Shown: positions 32,875 to 42,376, counted from the first letter of the stretch. The stretch is DNA of 42,616 nt from an uncultured Oscillospiraceae bacterium (GCA_944385395.1 CALWXA010000056.1:1-42616); one strand, 5' to 3'. The notes: a model not told the origin generated them from the letters alone. Numbers and translations: made by a program.

Positions 32875-34308
32875 TCACCCCACCAGACTTGCGTAGAGAT
32901 CCCGGTAGGTCCGGGCGCTGGCGCCCCAGCTGAAATCATCCTCCATACCCCGCCGCTGCACCACCTGGAAGTCTGCACGGCAGCCGTGGTACAGGCCGAT
33001 GGCCTGCTGGATGGTATGGAGCATATCGTAGGCGTTATAATTGCTGAATACATAGCCGTTGCCGTCGGCCTGCCCCACCTGGCACGAGCGCACCGTATCC
33101 GCCAGGCCGCCGGTCTGCCGCACGATGGGCACAGCGCCGTAGCGCATGGCGATCATCTGGGAAAGGCCGCAGGGCTCGCTCTTGGAGGGCATCAGGAACA
33201 GATCCGCACCGGCATAGATCTGCCGGGCCAGTGCGTCGGAATACGTGATCTGGGCACTGAGGCGGCCGCCGTAACGCTGCTGGGTGTCACGGAAGAAGCA
33301 CTCATAGCCGTAATCGCCCTTGCCCAGCACCACCAGCTGCGCCCCGGTATCCATGATGCCGTCCAGCACCTGGCACACCAGATCCATGCCCTTGTGGCCC
33401 ACCAGGCGGCTGACGATGGCCAGCAGCGGAGCGTCCGGCGCCTCCTGCAGACCCAGGGTCTTCTGCAGCCAGGCCTTGCACACGGCCTTGCCGCTGAGGT
33501 CCTCCGGGGTATAGTTCTCCTGCAGGCAGGGGTCCGTGGACGGATCATAGCTCTTCACATCCAGGCCGTTGAGCACGCCGCTCATCTTACCGCTGCACAG
33601 ATCCACGATCTGCTCCAGGCCGTGGGCGTAATAGGCGTTATGGAGCTGACGGGCATAGGTGGGGCTGACGGTGGTGATCCAGTCGGCGCACAGCATAGCG
33701 CCCTTGAGGAGATTCACGCAGCCGTTCCATTCCAGCGTACCGCCGGAATACCAGCCGAAGTCCAGGCCGAAAAGGTCCGTCACCGTATGCTCGCCGAACA
33801 TGCCCTGGTACTCGATATTATGGATGGTCAGCACCGTTTTGATGCTGCGCACCGCATCCCAGCGCACGGCGTAGTCCTTGAGGTAAATGGGCACCAGCGC
33901 GGTCTGCCAGTCGTTGCAGTTGACCACGTCCGGCATATCCCCCATCATGGGCAGCAGATCCACCACCGCACGGCTGAAGAAGGCGAAACGCTCTCCGTCG
34001 TCGTATTCCCCGTACAGCTGGCCCCGGAGGAAATAGTGCTCATTATCCACGAAGTACCACGTCACACCCTGATATTCCAGGGAAAAGAGGCCGCAGTACT
34101 CATGGCGCCAGCCCAGATCCACATAGATATAGCCCAAAAAGGTCATCTGATCCTTCCACTCCTGGGCAATGAGCCCATACCGGGGCAGGATCACCGATAC
34201 GTTGTCGCCCTGGGCCGCCAGGGCAGGAGGCAGGCTGCCGGCCACATCCGCCAGGCCGCCGGTCTTGCAAAAGGGGGCCGCTTCGCTGGTCACGTACAAA
34301 ATCTTCAT
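32875..34308 (-). CDS. glgA: Glycogen synthase (ADP-glucose-dependent)
   Basis: Transfers glucose from ADP-glucose to the growing alpha-1,4-glucan; 477 residues, GT5 family. The N-terminal donor motif is 'CKTGGLADVAGSLP' (Lys15-x-Gly-Gly-Leu), with 'VNCNDWQTALVPIYL' and the C-terminal 'FLMPSKSEPCGLSQMIAMRYGAVPIVRQTGGLADTV', which holds the catalytic Glu. ATG follows GAAAGGAGCT. It is separated from glgD by 146 bases that include a strong minus-strand terminator, so its level may be set apart from glgBCD. Confidence 0.97.
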   Translation of the reverse strand: MKILYVTSEAAPFCKTGGLADVAGSLPPALAAQGDNVSVILPRYGLIAQEWKDQMTFLGYIYVDLGWRHEYCGLFSLEYQGVTWYFVDNEHYFLRGQLYGEYDDGERFAFFSRAVVDLLPMMGDMPDVVNCNDWQTALVPIYLKDYAVRWDAVRSIKTVLTIHNIEYQGMFGEHTVTDLFGLDFGWYSGGTLEWNGCVNLLKGAMLCADWITTVSPTYARQLHNAYYAHGLEQIVDLCSGKMSGVLNGLDVKSYDPSTDPCLQENYTPEDLSGKAVCKAWLQKTLGLQEAPDAPLLAIVSRLVGHKGMDLVCQVLDGIMDTGAQLVVLGKGDYGYECFFRDTQQRYGGRLSAQITYSDALARQIYAGADLFLMPSKSEPCGLSQMIAMRYGAVPIVRQTGGLADTVRSCQVGQADGNGYVFSNYNAYDMLHTIQQAIGLYHGCRADFQVVQRRGMEDDFSWGASARTYRDLYASLVG

Positions 34309-34398
34309 GGCTCCGAGCTCCTTTCACACCATCAGTTCTCTTATATTCTCTCATATTTTACCATATGATGCAACAGAAAACGTTACCGGTCCGCATTT

Positions 34399-34441
34399 TT
34401 TCAAAAAATAACGGAGAGTTCCTGTCCCTCCCCGTTATTTT
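34399..34441 (-). terminator. Intrinsic terminator between glgD and glgA
   Basis: On the minus strand a 14-bp stem (34428-34441 with 34405-34418, loop 34419-34427) is followed by a T6 run. One inner pair is a G-U wobble only in the minus-strand RNA; on the plus strand it is an A-C mismatch, so the fold suits glgD-to-glgA transcription. It may cause partial termination inside the cluster. A weak glgA promoter may lie in 34330-34400, but no clear -35/-10 pair is visible. Confidence 0.75.
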
Positions 34442-34454
34442 CTGGTCACTATGT

Positions 34455-35570
34455 TTACACCACGCTGCCCCGGCCCAGCACCATGGGATAGTGCTCGTGG
34501 CCCATGAGCATACAGCCTTCCCGGAACACCACATACTTATCGGCGATGACGTTGCGCAGCACGGCGTCCTTCTTCACCACCGTGTTCTTAAAGAGGATGC
34601 AGCCGTCCACCTGGGCGCCCTTTTCCACCTGTACGCCACGGAAGATGATGCTGTTGCGGACGCTGCCCTGGATATCGCAGCCGTCGGCGATGAGGGAGTT
34701 GACGCACACGCCGGTGGGGTCGATATAGGTGGAGCCGGCGTCGTTCTCCTTGGCATAGATGGGACGCTGAGGGCAGAAGAGCTGGGCACGTACCTGGGGG
34801 TCCAGCAGCTCCATGCTGCGCTCATAATAGCCCCGGATGGTATTGATCCGGGCGGCGTAGCCTTCCCAGATATAGGCGTGGAGATGCAGTTCCTTCCCCA
34901 TGCCCTGCAGCACGTCACGGCGCAGGCTATAGAGGTTATGGGCGGCGCAGTGCCGCACCAGACGAATCAGCAGCTCCTTGCTGAGCACGAAGATGCTCAG
35001 GCCCGCACTGCCCTGGGGCTGCTGCAGATCCGACATGGTATCCACGATACGGCCGGTTTCGTCCAGGATGAAGCAGGTATCCCCCATCTCCCCGGCCCGG
35101 GCGGTACATACGCAGGTGATATCCGCACCGGTGGCGATATGCTGCTCCAGCACATCGTCCAGGGGCAGGTTCACCATGAGGTCGCTGTCTGCCAGTACCA
35201 CGTAATCCTGGCGGATATCCTCTTCCAGATAGTTCAGCACGCCGCTGAGGGCCTCCATCTTGCCACGGAACTTCCCGGGGCCGCCACGGCCTTCCATATA
35301 GGCAAAGGCGGGCAGCAGCGTCAGGCCGCCGCGTTTGCGGCTGAGATCCCAGCTCTTGCCGGTGCCCAGATGGTCCAGCATGCTCTGGCATTTGCCCTGC
35401 ATGATGATGCCCACATCGCTGATGCCGGCGTTGACCATATTGGAGAGCATGAAGTCCACCATCCGGTACTCGCCGCCGATGGGAATGGAGCCGTGGATGC
35501 GGTGGTCGATGAGCTCCCGCAGGCCCGTTTTCTTTTCATAGGAAAAAATGATCCCGTGCATCCCTTTCAT
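34455..35570 (-). CDS. glgD: GlgD, non-catalytic/regulatory subunit of ADP-glucose pyrophosphorylase
   Basis: A 371-residue relative of glucose-1-phosphate adenylyltransferase found in Firmicutes, acting with GlgC. The N-terminal nucleotide loop of GlgC (GGxGxRL) is absent; the protein begins '[20 protein letters not shown]', while the later '[15 protein letters not shown]' region and C-terminal left-handed beta-helix ('[30 protein letters not shown]') remain. This agrees with a modulating subunit. Its ATG overlaps the glgC stop by 4 bases (ATGA), which suggests coupled translation and a fixed ratio. Confidence 0.95.
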   Translation of the reverse strand: MKGMHGIIFSYEKKTGLRELIDHRIHGSIPIGGEYRMVDFMLSNMVNAGISDVGIIMQGKCQSMLDHLGTGKSWDLSRKRGGLTLLPAFAYMEGRGGPGKFRGKMEALSGVLNYLEEDIRQDYVVLADSDLMVNLPLDDVLEQHIATGADITCVCTARAGEMGDTCFILDETGRIVDTMSDLQQPQGSAGLSIFVLSKELLIRLVRHCAAHNLYSLRRDVLQGMGKELHLHAYIWEGYAARINTIRGYYERSMELLDPQVRAQLFCPQRPIYAKENDAGSTYIDPTGVCVNSLIADGCDIQGSVRNSIIFRGVQVEKGAQVDGCILFKNTVVKKDAVLRNVIADKYVVFREGCMLMGHEHYPMVLGRGSVV

Positions 35571-36778
35571 GCTTTCACCCCCTGATGCGTTTTATCCAGC
35601 ATGGTTTTGGCCGGTACCGTCTCCTCCGGCGCCACATGGGTGCCGGGGCCCAGCACGGCGATGCCCCACTGGTCCGGATCCGATGCCGTATCCGGCGGTG
35701 CACCCACGGAGGCGTTCTTGCCCACCACGGCGTTTTCGCCGATGATGGCATACTGCACCTGGGCGCCTTCCCCGATGACGGCGCCGGGCATCACCACGGA
35801 ATAGGATACCTTGGCGCCGGGCGCCACGGTGACGTTCACCGACAGCACGGAGTTTTTCACTTCGCCTTCGATGCTGCAGCCCTTGGCCACGGCGCTGTTG
35901 CCCACATCCGACTGGGGACCCAGGAAGGCCGGCGGGCAGGAGGGGCTGCGGCCGTAGATGGGCCAGCTCTTATCCAGCAGGTTCAGTCCGGAACCGGGAG
36001 AGAGCATATCCATATTGGCGTCCCACAGAGAGTCCAGGGTACCCACGTCCTTCCAGTACCCTTCAAAGCGGTAGGCCGCCATCCGCTCGCCGGCACGGAG
36101 CATGGCGGGGATCACATTCTTGCCGAAGTCATTGGCGGAGTTGGGGTCCGCCTCGTCGGCGATGAGGTACTCACGCAGCTTCTGCCAGGTGAAGATATAG
36201 ATGCCCATGGAAGCCAGATTGCTCTTGGCGTTTTTGGGCTTTTCCTCGAATTCCAGCACCATATCGGCATCGTCTACATTCATGATGCCGAACCGGGACG
36301 TATCGCTCCAGGGCACCTCCATCACCGAGATGGTGCAGGCGGCATCCGCCTCCTTGTGGCGCTGGAGCATCCGGGAGTAGTCCATCTTATAGATATGGTC
36401 GCCGGAGAGCACCGCCACATAGTCCGGGTCATAGAGATCCACAAACCCGATGTTCTGGTAGATGGCGTTGGCCGTGCCCTTATACCAGGAGGCGCCGGTA
36501 GCGCTCTGGTACGGGGGCAGGATATGTACGCCGCCCTGCATCCGGTCCAGCTCCCAGGGCTGGCCGCTGCCGATATAGGCATTGAGCTCCAGCGGGCGGT
36601 ACTGGGTCAGCACGCCCACGGTATCAATGCCGGAATTGGTACAGTTGGACAGCGGGAAATCGATGATGCGGAATTTCCCGCCGAAGGGCACCGCCGGCTT
36701 TGCCATGTCGCCGGTGAGCACATACAGCCGGCTGCCCTGGCCGCCGGCCAGCAGCATGGCTACACATTCTTTCTTCAT
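35567..36778 (-). CDS. glgC: Glucose-1-phosphate adenylyltransferase (ADP-glucose pyrophosphorylase)
   Basis: Makes ADP-glucose from ATP and glucose-1-phosphate, the committed step to glycogen; 403 residues. Motifs: '[15 protein letters not shown]' (the position after RL is Tyr, where Gly/Lys is common), '[20 protein letters not shown]', '[12 protein letters not shown]', '[11 protein letters not shown]', '[20 protein letters not shown]', 'YWKDVGT', and a C-terminal beta-helix domain. It overlaps glgB by 4 bases upstream and glgD by 4 bases downstream, so the three are translationally linked. Confidence 0.97.
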   Translation of the reverse strand: MKKECVAMLLAGGQGSRLYVLTGDMAKPAVPFGGKFRIIDFPLSNCTNSGIDTVGVLTQYRPLELNAYIGSGQPWELDRMQGGVHILPPYQSATGASWYKGTANAIYQNIGFVDLYDPDYVAVLSGDHIYKMDYSRMLQRHKEADAACTISVMEVPWSDTSRFGIMNVDDADMVLEFEEKPKNAKSNLASMGIYIFTWQKLREYLIADEADPNSANDFGKNVIPAMLRAGERMAAYRFEGYWKDVGTLDSLWDANMDMLSPGSGLNLLDKSWPIYGRSPSCPPAFLGPQSDVGNSAVAKGCSIEGEVKNSVLSVNVTVAPGAKVSYSVVMPGAVIGEGAQVQYAIIGENAVVGKNASVGAPPDTASDPDQWGIAVLGPGTHVAPEETVPAKTMLDKTHQGVKA

Positions 36779-38679
36779 TTACTGCTTCCTCCGTTTGTCT
36801 TTTTGGGCTTGGCCAGCCGGCCCTTACCCTGCAGGATCACGCCGCCCAGAGGCGGGATCCGCAGCGTAATGGAGCAGGGTTTGCCGTGACAGGGCTCCCA
36901 CACCGGCTTCATTGGCTCCGGATTGCACACACCGCTGCCGCCCCACTGGGGATCATCGGTGTTGAACAGCTCATAGTAGGCGCCCTTGGGGGGCACGCCC
37001 AGAATATAATCCTCCCAGGCCTCGGTGGAGAAGTTCACCACTGCCACCAGCTCCTTGCCCGTCCGGTCACGGCGGATGAAGGACACCAGGTTCCGGGTGT
37101 TGTCATCCACCACCAGCCATTCAAAGCCGTCCCAATCCCGGTCGTTGTCCCACAAAGGCTTGTGCTTGCGGTAGAAATGGTTCAGGGCCCGGATGCACTC
37201 ACCGGTGGCATGGTACTGGGGATGGTCCTTCAAATACCAGTCCAGCTGACCGTTGAAGTCCCATTCGTGCCACTGGGCCAGCTCAGCGCCCATGAAGTTC
37301 AGAAGCTTTCCGGGATGGGCGATCATATAGGTATAGAAGCCGCGGACACCCGCCAGGGCCTTCCACTCGTCACCGGGCATCTTGCCCCGGAGGGAGCCCT
37401 TCATATGTACCACTTCATCGTGGGACAGGGGCAGCACATAGTTCTCCGAGAAGGCATACATCATGGAGAAGGTGATGTCCTTATGGTTATACTGCCGGAA
37501 ATACGGGTCCATCTTCAGGTAATGGCACACGTCGTTCATCCAGCCCATGTTCCACTTCAGGTTGAAGCCCAGGCCGCCGGTCTCCGGAGGATAAGTCACC
37601 TGGGGCCAGGCGCTGGACTCCTCGGCCACCATCAGCACCTGGGGATTGACGGCAAAGGCCGTGCGGTTGAGATCCTGCAGGAAAGAAATGGCCTCCAGAT
37701 TCTCCCGTCCGCCGTGGATATTGGGCCGCCACCAGCCGTCGCCCCGGTCATAGTCCAGGTACAGCATGGAAGCCACCGCATCCACCCGCAGTCCGTCGAT
37801 ATGGAATTCCCGCAGCCAGAAGGCCGCAGAGGACAGCAGGAAGCTGCGCACCTCGTTCTTGCCGAAGTCAAAGACCCGGGTGCCCCAGGCACCGTGCTCC
37901 CGCTTGAGCTCGTCGGCATACTCGTACAGGCTGGTGCCGTCGAAATCCGCCAGGCCGTGATCGTCCTTGCAGAAGTGGGCGGGCACCCAGTCCAGGATCA
38001 CGCCGATTCCCGCCTGGTGCAGCTGATCCACCAGATACATGAAGTCGTGGGGCGTGCCGTACCGGGAGGTAGCGGCAAAATAGCCGGTGCACTGGTAGCC
38101 CCAGGAATCGTCCAAAGGATACTCGGTGACGGGCATCAGCTCCACATAGTTGCAGCCCAGATCCTTCACGTATTCCGGCAGCTGCTGGGCGATCTCCCGA
38201 TAGCTGAGGAACCGACCGTTGTCCCCCCGGCGCCAGGAGCCCAGGTGGACCTCATAGATGTTTACATACCCTTCCGCCGGATTCTTCTGGGAACGGCTGC
38301 GGTACCATTTGGCATCCTGCCACTCATAGCCGTCCAGCCGGTAGAGCTTGCTGTTGGTGTCCGGCCGGGTAGCGGCGTGGAAGGCAAAGGGGTCCGCCTT
38401 CCAGCGCACCTTGCCGTCGGCTCCCTCCACGATATATTTATAGCTGTCATATTCCCGGGCGCCGGGTACAAACAGTTCCCACACGCCCTGCTCATTGCCC
38501 TGCATGGGGGACTGCACCCACTGGGCCCAGTCACCGGCCAGCATCACCGACTTGGCGTGGGGCGCCCACAGCCGGAAAAAGTAGCCTTCTTTCCCGTCAC
38601 GTTCCATGGGGCGGGCGCCGAAATATTCATAGGCCCGGTTCCACATGCCGTCATAAAACAACTGCATTTCCTGATCCAT
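36775..38679 (-). CDS. glgB: 1,4-alpha-glucan branching enzyme
   Basis: Introduces alpha-1,6 branches into glycogen; 634 residues, GH13. An N-terminal carbohydrate-binding (CBM48) domain ('[21 protein letters not shown]') precedes the catalytic barrel: 'ILDWVPAHF', nucleophile Asp in '[16 protein letters not shown]', acid/base Glu in 'VAEESSAWP', and Asp in '[13 protein letters not shown]'. The C-terminal beta domain ends in a Lys-rich tail. GTTACCTCC-type ribosome site (AGGTAAC) precedes the ATG. It is the first gene of the glgBCD(AP) cluster and has its own promoter region. Confidence 0.97.
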   Translation of the reverse strand: MDQEMQLFYDGMWNRAYEYFGARPMERDGKEGYFFRLWAPHAKSVMLAGDWAQWVQSPMQGNEQGVWELFVPGAREYDSYKYIVEGADGKVRWKADPFAFHAATRPDTNSKLYRLDGYEWQDAKWYRSRSQKNPAEGYVNIYEVHLGSWRRGDNGRFLSYREIAQQLPEYVKDLGCNYVELMPVTEYPLDDSWGYQCTGYFAATSRYGTPHDFMYLVDQLHQAGIGVILDWVPAHFCKDDHGLADFDGTSLYEYADELKREHGAWGTRVFDFGKNEVRSFLLSSAAFWLREFHIDGLRVDAVASMLYLDYDRGDGWWRPNIHGGRENLEAISFLQDLNRTAFAVNPQVLMVAEESSAWPQVTYPPETGGLGFNLKWNMGWMNDVCHYLKMDPYFRQYNHKDITFSMMYAFSENYVLPLSHDEVVHMKGSLRGKMPGDEWKALAGVRGFYTYMIAHPGKLLNFMGAELAQWHEWDFNGQLDWYLKDHPQYHATGECIRALNHFYRKHKPLWDNDRDWDGFEWLVVDDNTRNLVSFIRRDRTGKELVAVVNFSTEAWEDYILGVPPKGAYYELFNTDDPQWGGSGVCNPEPMKPVWEPCHGKPCSITLRIPPLGGVILQGKGRLAKPKKTNGGSSK

Positions 38680-38797
38680 CTTTTGTTACCTCCATTGATG
38701 CTGCAAAAAGCATATCACCGCCGGACCGTGAAATCCGTCGACCGGCGGCGAAATGAGGGCAGCCGGGATCCATTTCCCTCCTGTACGCTTTGGCACC

Positions 38798-38826
38798 ATT
38801 TTACTGCACTAATGCACAAACGTCAA
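38798..38826 (-). promoter_or_regulatory. Promoter of the glg cluster
   Basis: Minus strand: TTGACG (38821-38826), 17 bases, TAAAAT (38798-38803), about 120 bases before glgB. Confidence 0.7.
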
Positions 38827-38911
38827 GGCAAACGCCCCTGTTTCTTCCATCAATTTCTACAAATTTGACGTTTTCCTGACAGGGGTTTGACATCGTATCC
38901 CATATGTCAAA
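38820..38911. promoter_or_regulatory. Cluster of four TTGACRT half-sites upstream of glgB
   Basis: The heptamer TTGACGT/TTGACAT occurs in 38820-38826 (minus; it includes the glgB -35), 38865-38871 (plus), 38887-38893 (plus) and 38904-38910 (minus). The last two form the inverted repeat TTTGACAT/ATGTCAAA with a 10-base gap (38886-38911). This may be a regulator-binding region for the glycogen genes or the divergent nitrilase. The rest of 38680-39120 holds leader and promoter sequence only. Confidence 0.4.
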
Positions 38912-39047
38912 TTTCTTTGCTCCGTGCAAAAATGTCCATTTCTGCCCTTCCGCCTGCAAATCCCGGGAAAACAGGAACAATTGCAGGAAAAAGGAATGTT
39001 CCTATCCATTCCGGTGGTCTATTCCCGAAGCAGCCGCTGTGTTTCTC

Positions 39048-39076
39048 TTGTCAGATGCCGCCGCATGTGTTATGTT
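39048..39076 (+). promoter_or_regulatory. Promoter of the nitrilase gene
   Basis: TTGTCA (39048-39053), 17 bases and TATGTT (39071-39076), with the ATG at 39121. Confidence 0.55.
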
Positions 39077-39120
39077 GGAGCAAAGCTTCCCTTTCCCAAT
39101 CGCTGCTACAGGAGGAACGT

Positions 39121-40044
39121 ATGAAGGATCTGCAAAACACCTGCCGCATCGCCGTGGTGCAGGCTGCACCGGTGATGTTCGACAAAGAAAAGGGCGTAGC
39201 CAAAGTGCTCTCCCTGATCGAGGAATGCGCCGCCAACGGGGCGCAGCTCATCGTATTTCCGGAGCTGATGATCCCGGGATACCCCTACGGCATGACCTAC
39301 GGCTTCACGGTGGGCAGCCGCACAAGCGCCGGGCGCCGGGACTGGAAGGTCTATTACGACAATTCCCTGCTCTCCCAGGGCGTCGAGATGCAGCGCATCA
39401 TCCAGTGCGCCGTGGCCCACAAGGTGTATGTGAGCCTGGGCTACTCGGAGCGGGACAGCGTCACCGGAACTCTGTACAATTCCAATATGATGATCGCTCC
39501 CGACGGCCAGGCCCTGAACCACCGGAAGCTGAAGCCTACCGGCTCGGAGCGGGTGGTCTGGGGCGACGCCGACCGGGACTATTTCCCCGTGATGGAGACC
39601 CCCTGGGGCCCTATGGCCAATCTCATCTGCTGGGAAAGCTATATGCCTCTGGCCCGGGTGGCGCTGTATCAGAAGGGCGTGTCCCTCTACCTCTCCCCCA
39701 ACACCAATGATAATCCGGAATGGCAGAACACCATCCGCCACATCGCCATCGAGGGGCACTGCTACTTCGTCAACTGCAATATGTATTTCACCCGCAGCCA
39801 TTATCCCGAAACCGCCGGCGCAGAAGAGGAAATCGCCAGACTGCCGGAAGTGGTCTGCCGGGGCGGCAGCTGCGTCATCGATCCCTTCGGCCACGAGGCA
39901 TCGGAAACCGTCTGGGACCGGGAAGCCGTGATCTACGCAGATCTGGACATGCAGCAGGTACCCGCCAGCAAAATGGAGCACGACGTCTGCGGCCATTACG
40001 CTCGCAACGACGTGCTGCATCTGACCGTGCAGCAGGAGCCGTAA
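39121..40044 (+). CDS. Nitrilase / carbon-nitrogen hydrolase
   Basis: A 307-residue cytosolic enzyme of the nitrilase superfamily, closest in motif to true nitrilases (nitrile to acid plus ammonia). The catalytic triad is visible: Glu48 in 'IVFPELMIPGYP', Lys136 in 'NHRKLKPTGSERVVWG' and Cys170 in 'NLICWESYMPLAR'. 'HRKLKPT-x-x-E-R-x-x-W-G' is the nitrilase-branch version. ATG 39121 follows ACAGGAGGAACG; the frame is open further upstream but lacks a ribosome site and overlaps the promoter. It is a single-gene unit ending at a terminator. Amidase activity on another substrate is the alternative. Confidence 0.9.
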   Translation: MKDLQNTCRIAVVQAAPVMFDKEKGVAKVLSLIEECAANGAQLIVFPELMIPGYPYGMTYGFTVGSRTSAGRRDWKVYYDNSLLSQGVEMQRIIQCAVAHKVYVSLGYSERDSVTGTLYNSNMMIAPDGQALNHRKLKPTGSERVVWGDADRDYFPVMETPWGPMANLICWESYMPLARVALYQKGVSLYLSPNTNDNPEWQNTIRHIAIEGHCYFVNCNMYFTRSHYPETAGAEEEIARLPEVVCRGGSCVIDPFGHEASETVWDREAVIYADLDMQQVPASKMEHDVCGHYARNDVLHLTVQQEP

Positions 40045-40062
40045 CGACCTTTTTCCATACAG

Positions 40063-40102
40063 AAAAAATCCTGTCCCGCCTTGTGCCGGACAGGATTTTT
40101 TT
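40063..40102 (+). terminator. Intrinsic terminator of the nitrilase gene
   Basis: Stem 40063-40076 with 40088-40101 (core TCCTGTCC/GGACAGGA), 11-base loop, A6 on the left and T7 on the right. Confidence 0.92.
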
Positions 40103-40133
40103 GTTCTTCCCCTCCCGACTGCAAAAAAAGCTC

Positions 40134-40175
40134 TTGACAAACTGTTATAACTGTATATACTGTAGCTATACAGTT
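40134..40175 (+). promoter_or_regulatory. Promoter with overlapping 9+9 inverted-repeat operator
   Basis: TTGACA (40134-40139), 16 bases and TATACT (40156-40161). The inverted repeat AACTGTATA (40149-40157) / TATACAGTT (40167-40175) with a 9-base gap covers the -10 box and start point. This fits autorepression by the YtrA-type GntR protein encoded just downstream. Confidence 0.75.
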
Positions 40176-40190
40176 TACGGAGGTGACGGC

Positions 40191-40562
40191 GTGGAGATCT
40201 ACATTGACAACAAGAGCGGCGCGCCCATTTACGATCAGATCTATACGCAGATCAAGAATCAGATTCTCAGCGGGGCGCTGCAGGAGGATCAGGCGCTGCC
40301 CTCCATCCGCAATCTGGCCAAGGATCTGCGGATCAGCGTCATTACCACCAAGCGGGCCTATGACGAGCTGGAACGGGACGGGTTTATCTATACCCTGCCG
40401 GCCAAGGGCTGCTTTGTGGCGCCCAAGAATCTGGAGCTGGTACGGGAAGAGCATCTGCGCCAGATCGAGGACTACATGCACAAGATCGCTCAGCTGGCCG
40501 CCGTCTGCTCGCTGAGCAAGGAAGAACTCATGGAAATGCTGCAGATCAGTCTGGAGGAGTAA
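40191..40562 (+). CDS. GntR-family regulator, YtrA subfamily
   Basis: A small (123-residue) repressor: winged helix ('APIYDQIYTQIKNQILSGALQEDQALPSIRNLAKDLRISVITTKRAYDELERDGFIYTLPAKGCFV') and a short C-terminal dimerisation helix region, as in YtrA, which lacks a large effector domain. The GTG start is set by TTTACGGAGGTG just upstream. It is followed by ABC ATPase (4-base gap) and permease genes, the standard YtrA context, usually linked to cell-envelope stress or antibiotic response. Confidence 0.93.
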   Translation: MEIYIDNKSGAPIYDQIYTQIKNQILSGALQEDQALPSIRNLAKDLRISVITTKRAYDELERDGFIYTLPAKGCFVAPKNLELVREEHLRQIEDYMHKIAQLAAVCSLSKEELMEMLQISLEE

Positions 40563-40566
40563 GCAC

Positions 40567-41409
40567 ATGAACGCATTGGAAATCAAAGGCCTTACCAAGG
40601 ATTACGGAAGCTTTCGGCTGCAGGGTCTGGATCTGACGCTGCCATCCGGCTGCATCCTGGGACTTATCGGAGAAAACGGCGCCGGAAAAAGCACCACCAT
40701 CAAGCTGATTCTGGACATGATCCACCGGGACGGCGGCACCATAACGCTGCTGGGCCGGGACAACCGGGAGCAGCTCCAGCTGACCAAGCAGGACCTGGGG
40801 GTGGTGCTGGACGATGTGGGAATCCCGGGCTGCCTGACGGCCAGGCAGGTGGGCAACGTCATGGCCCACACCTTTGATCGCTGGGATCCGGCGCTGTACC
40901 GGGAATATCTGCAGCGGTTTTTCCTGCCGGAGGCAAAGCCCTTCCGCACCTTTTCCCGAGGGATGCAGATGAAGCTGGGCATTGCCGTGGCCCTGTCCCA
41001 CCATCCCAAGCTGCTGATCCTGGACGAGGCCACCGCCGGACTGGACCCGGTGGTGCGGGAGGAGGTGCTGGACATTTTCAACGAATTCACCCGGGATGAG
41101 AGCCATGCGGTGCTGATCTCCTCCCACATCGTCACGGATCTGGAAAAGATCTGCGACTACATCGCCATCCTGCATCAGGGAAAGCTGCTGTGCTGCGAGG
41201 AAAAGGACGCACTGCTGGAACGCTTCGGACTGGTGCAGTGCTCCCAGGAGCAGCTTGCACAGCTGCCGGCAGGGGCCGTACAGGGGCAGCGCAGCTCTCC
41301 CTACGGCGTCCGGGCACTGGTACTGCGGCAGCTGGTGCCGCCGGAACTCCACATCAGTCCGGTGAATCTGGAAGAGCTGTTCGTATTTTTGGTAAAGGAG
41401 CGTGTCTGA
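40567..41409 (+). CDS. ABC transporter ATP-binding protein (YtrB-like)
   Basis: A 280-residue ATPase of an export-type or envelope-function ABC transporter. Walker A 'GENGAGKST' (35-43), signature 'FSRGMQMKLGIAVAL' (Ser-Arg-Gly replacing the usual Ser-Gly-Gly), Walker B 'LLILDEATAGLDP', and the H-loop His in 'LISSHIVTDLEKI'. It lies between the regulator and the permease, 1 base before the permease start, so the three form one operon. The cargo is unknown. Confidence 0.93.
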   Translation: MNALEIKGLTKDYGSFRLQGLDLTLPSGCILGLIGENGAGKSTTIKLILDMIHRDGGTITLLGRDNREQLQLTKQDLGVVLDDVGIPGCLTARQVGNVMAHTFDRWDPALYREYLQRFFLPEAKPFRTFSRGMQMKLGIAVALSHHPKLLILDEATAGLDPVVREEVLDIFNEFTRDESHAVLISSHIVTDLEKICDYIAILHQGKLLCCEEKDALLERFGLVQCSQEQLAQLPAGAVQGQRSSPYGVRALVLRQLVPPELHISPVNLEELFVFLVKERV

Positions 41410-41410
41410 T

Positions 41411-42037
41411 ATGAAAGGCTTGCTGCTGAAAGATCTCTATATGGCCGCCAGCTATTGCCGGTCCTTCCTGCTGCTGGTGGTGGTGTTCCTGGCGGTGTCC
41501 TTCTTCGGTGATGACAGTCTTTTCTTCATCGTCTACCCTACCCTGATTGCCAGCATCATCCCCGTGACCCTCATCTCCTACGATGAGCGGGACAGCTGGA
41601 CCCAGTGCAGCGGCACCCTCCCCTATTCCCGGGGGCAGCTGGTGTCTGTGAAGTACCTCATAGGGCTTCTCTTTGGCTGCGTATCCCTGGTGCTGTCCCT
41701 GATCGCCTCGGTGGTGCGGATGCAGCTGCGCCACAGCTTCTCCCTGGAGGAGCTGTGCTTCCTGGCGTCGGCGCTGCTGGTATTGGGTGTGCTGGGTCCA
41801 GGACTGCTGCTGCCCTTCATCTTCAAGTTCGGAGCGGAAAAAGGACGCATCGTGTTCTTTGTGATGGTGGGCTTTCTTTGTGTCATCAGCATTGTGGCCG
41901 CCGGTCTGGGCGTACAGACGGCGCTGCCGGCCATGGGCTACACCTGGACGCTGGCTGTAGTGGCGGCGGTGGCTGCGGCACTGTACGCCCTATCCTGGAT
42001 GCTCTCCATCCGGTTTTACGAAAAACGAGAACTTTGA
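41411..42037 (+). CDS. ABC-2 type transporter permease
   Basis: A 208-residue membrane protein with about six hydrophobic segments, partner of the preceding ATPase. It matches the ABC-2 permease layout ('MKGLLLKDLYMAASYCRS' at the N-terminus, 'SYDERDSWTQCSGTLPYSRGQLVSVKYL' in a cytoplasmic loop, typical of this family). ATG 41411 follows AAAGGAGCG; the GTG three codons earlier overlaps the ATPase gene. It ends at TGA 42035-42037 and the same frame then remains open to 42376 (see next entry). Confidence 0.9.
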   Translation: MKGLLLKDLYMAASYCRSFLLLVVVFLAVSFFGDDSLFFIVYPTLIASIIPVTLISYDERDSWTQCSGTLPYSRGQLVSVKYLIGLLFGCVSLVLSLIASVVRMQLRHSFSLEELCFLASALLVLGVLGPGLLLPFIFKFGAEKGRIVFFVMVGFLCVISIVAAGLGVQTALPAMGYTWTLAVVAAVAAALYALSWMLSIRFYEKREL

Positions 42038-42376
42038 AAAGCAAGCGGCGTCACCGTTTCTGTGTCTCAGCCATGGGTGGACAAGACGCTGCACAAGGAG
42101 GTGGACGACGCCGCCGGGATCACGGCTGTAGCAGACGCAGTCCGGCAGCTCCGCTATAACCGGGGCAGCCGTCATTCTGAGATTCTGGGAGGCGGCTGGT
42201 CCATCGAGATCGTGTTTTCCATGAATGACGGTACATCCGTCCCGGTCTGCGCATCCGCTTCCGGCTCGGGGGATTCTGTGGAGGTGCTTTTTCCTGATGG
42301 GGAAAAATACTACGGTACCTGGCCGGGCATCCAGCTGCTTTGGGACTCCCTGAATTATCCGGTACAGGAGGGCTGA
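42038..42376 (+). pseudogene. Orphan in-frame coding fragment after the ABC permease
   Basis: After the permease stop codon the same frame stays open for 112 codons (to TGA 42374-42376) and looks protein-like: 'QPWVDKTLHKEVDDAAGITAVADAVRQLRYNRG', then a beta-rich part 'GGGWSIEIVFSMNDGTSVPV' and 'VEVLFPDGEKYYGTWPGIQLLWDSL'. No start codon has a ribosome site (a GTG at 42062 is the only early candidate). It is soluble in character, unlike the permease. The likeliest reading is the 3' remnant of a lost gene; a weakly translated small protein is the alternative. I do not recognise the family. Confidence 0.45.

Noticed and set aside
32850-33053. Longer glgP reading frame extending into glgA
   Set aside because: The extra 68 residues are the opposite-frame shadow of the glgA 3' end; GGAGG precedes the internal ATG.
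38887-39120. N-terminal extension of the nitrilase by 78 residues
   Set aside because: No ribosome site, unrelated composition, and it contains the predicted promoter; the family starts near residue 1 of the shorter form.
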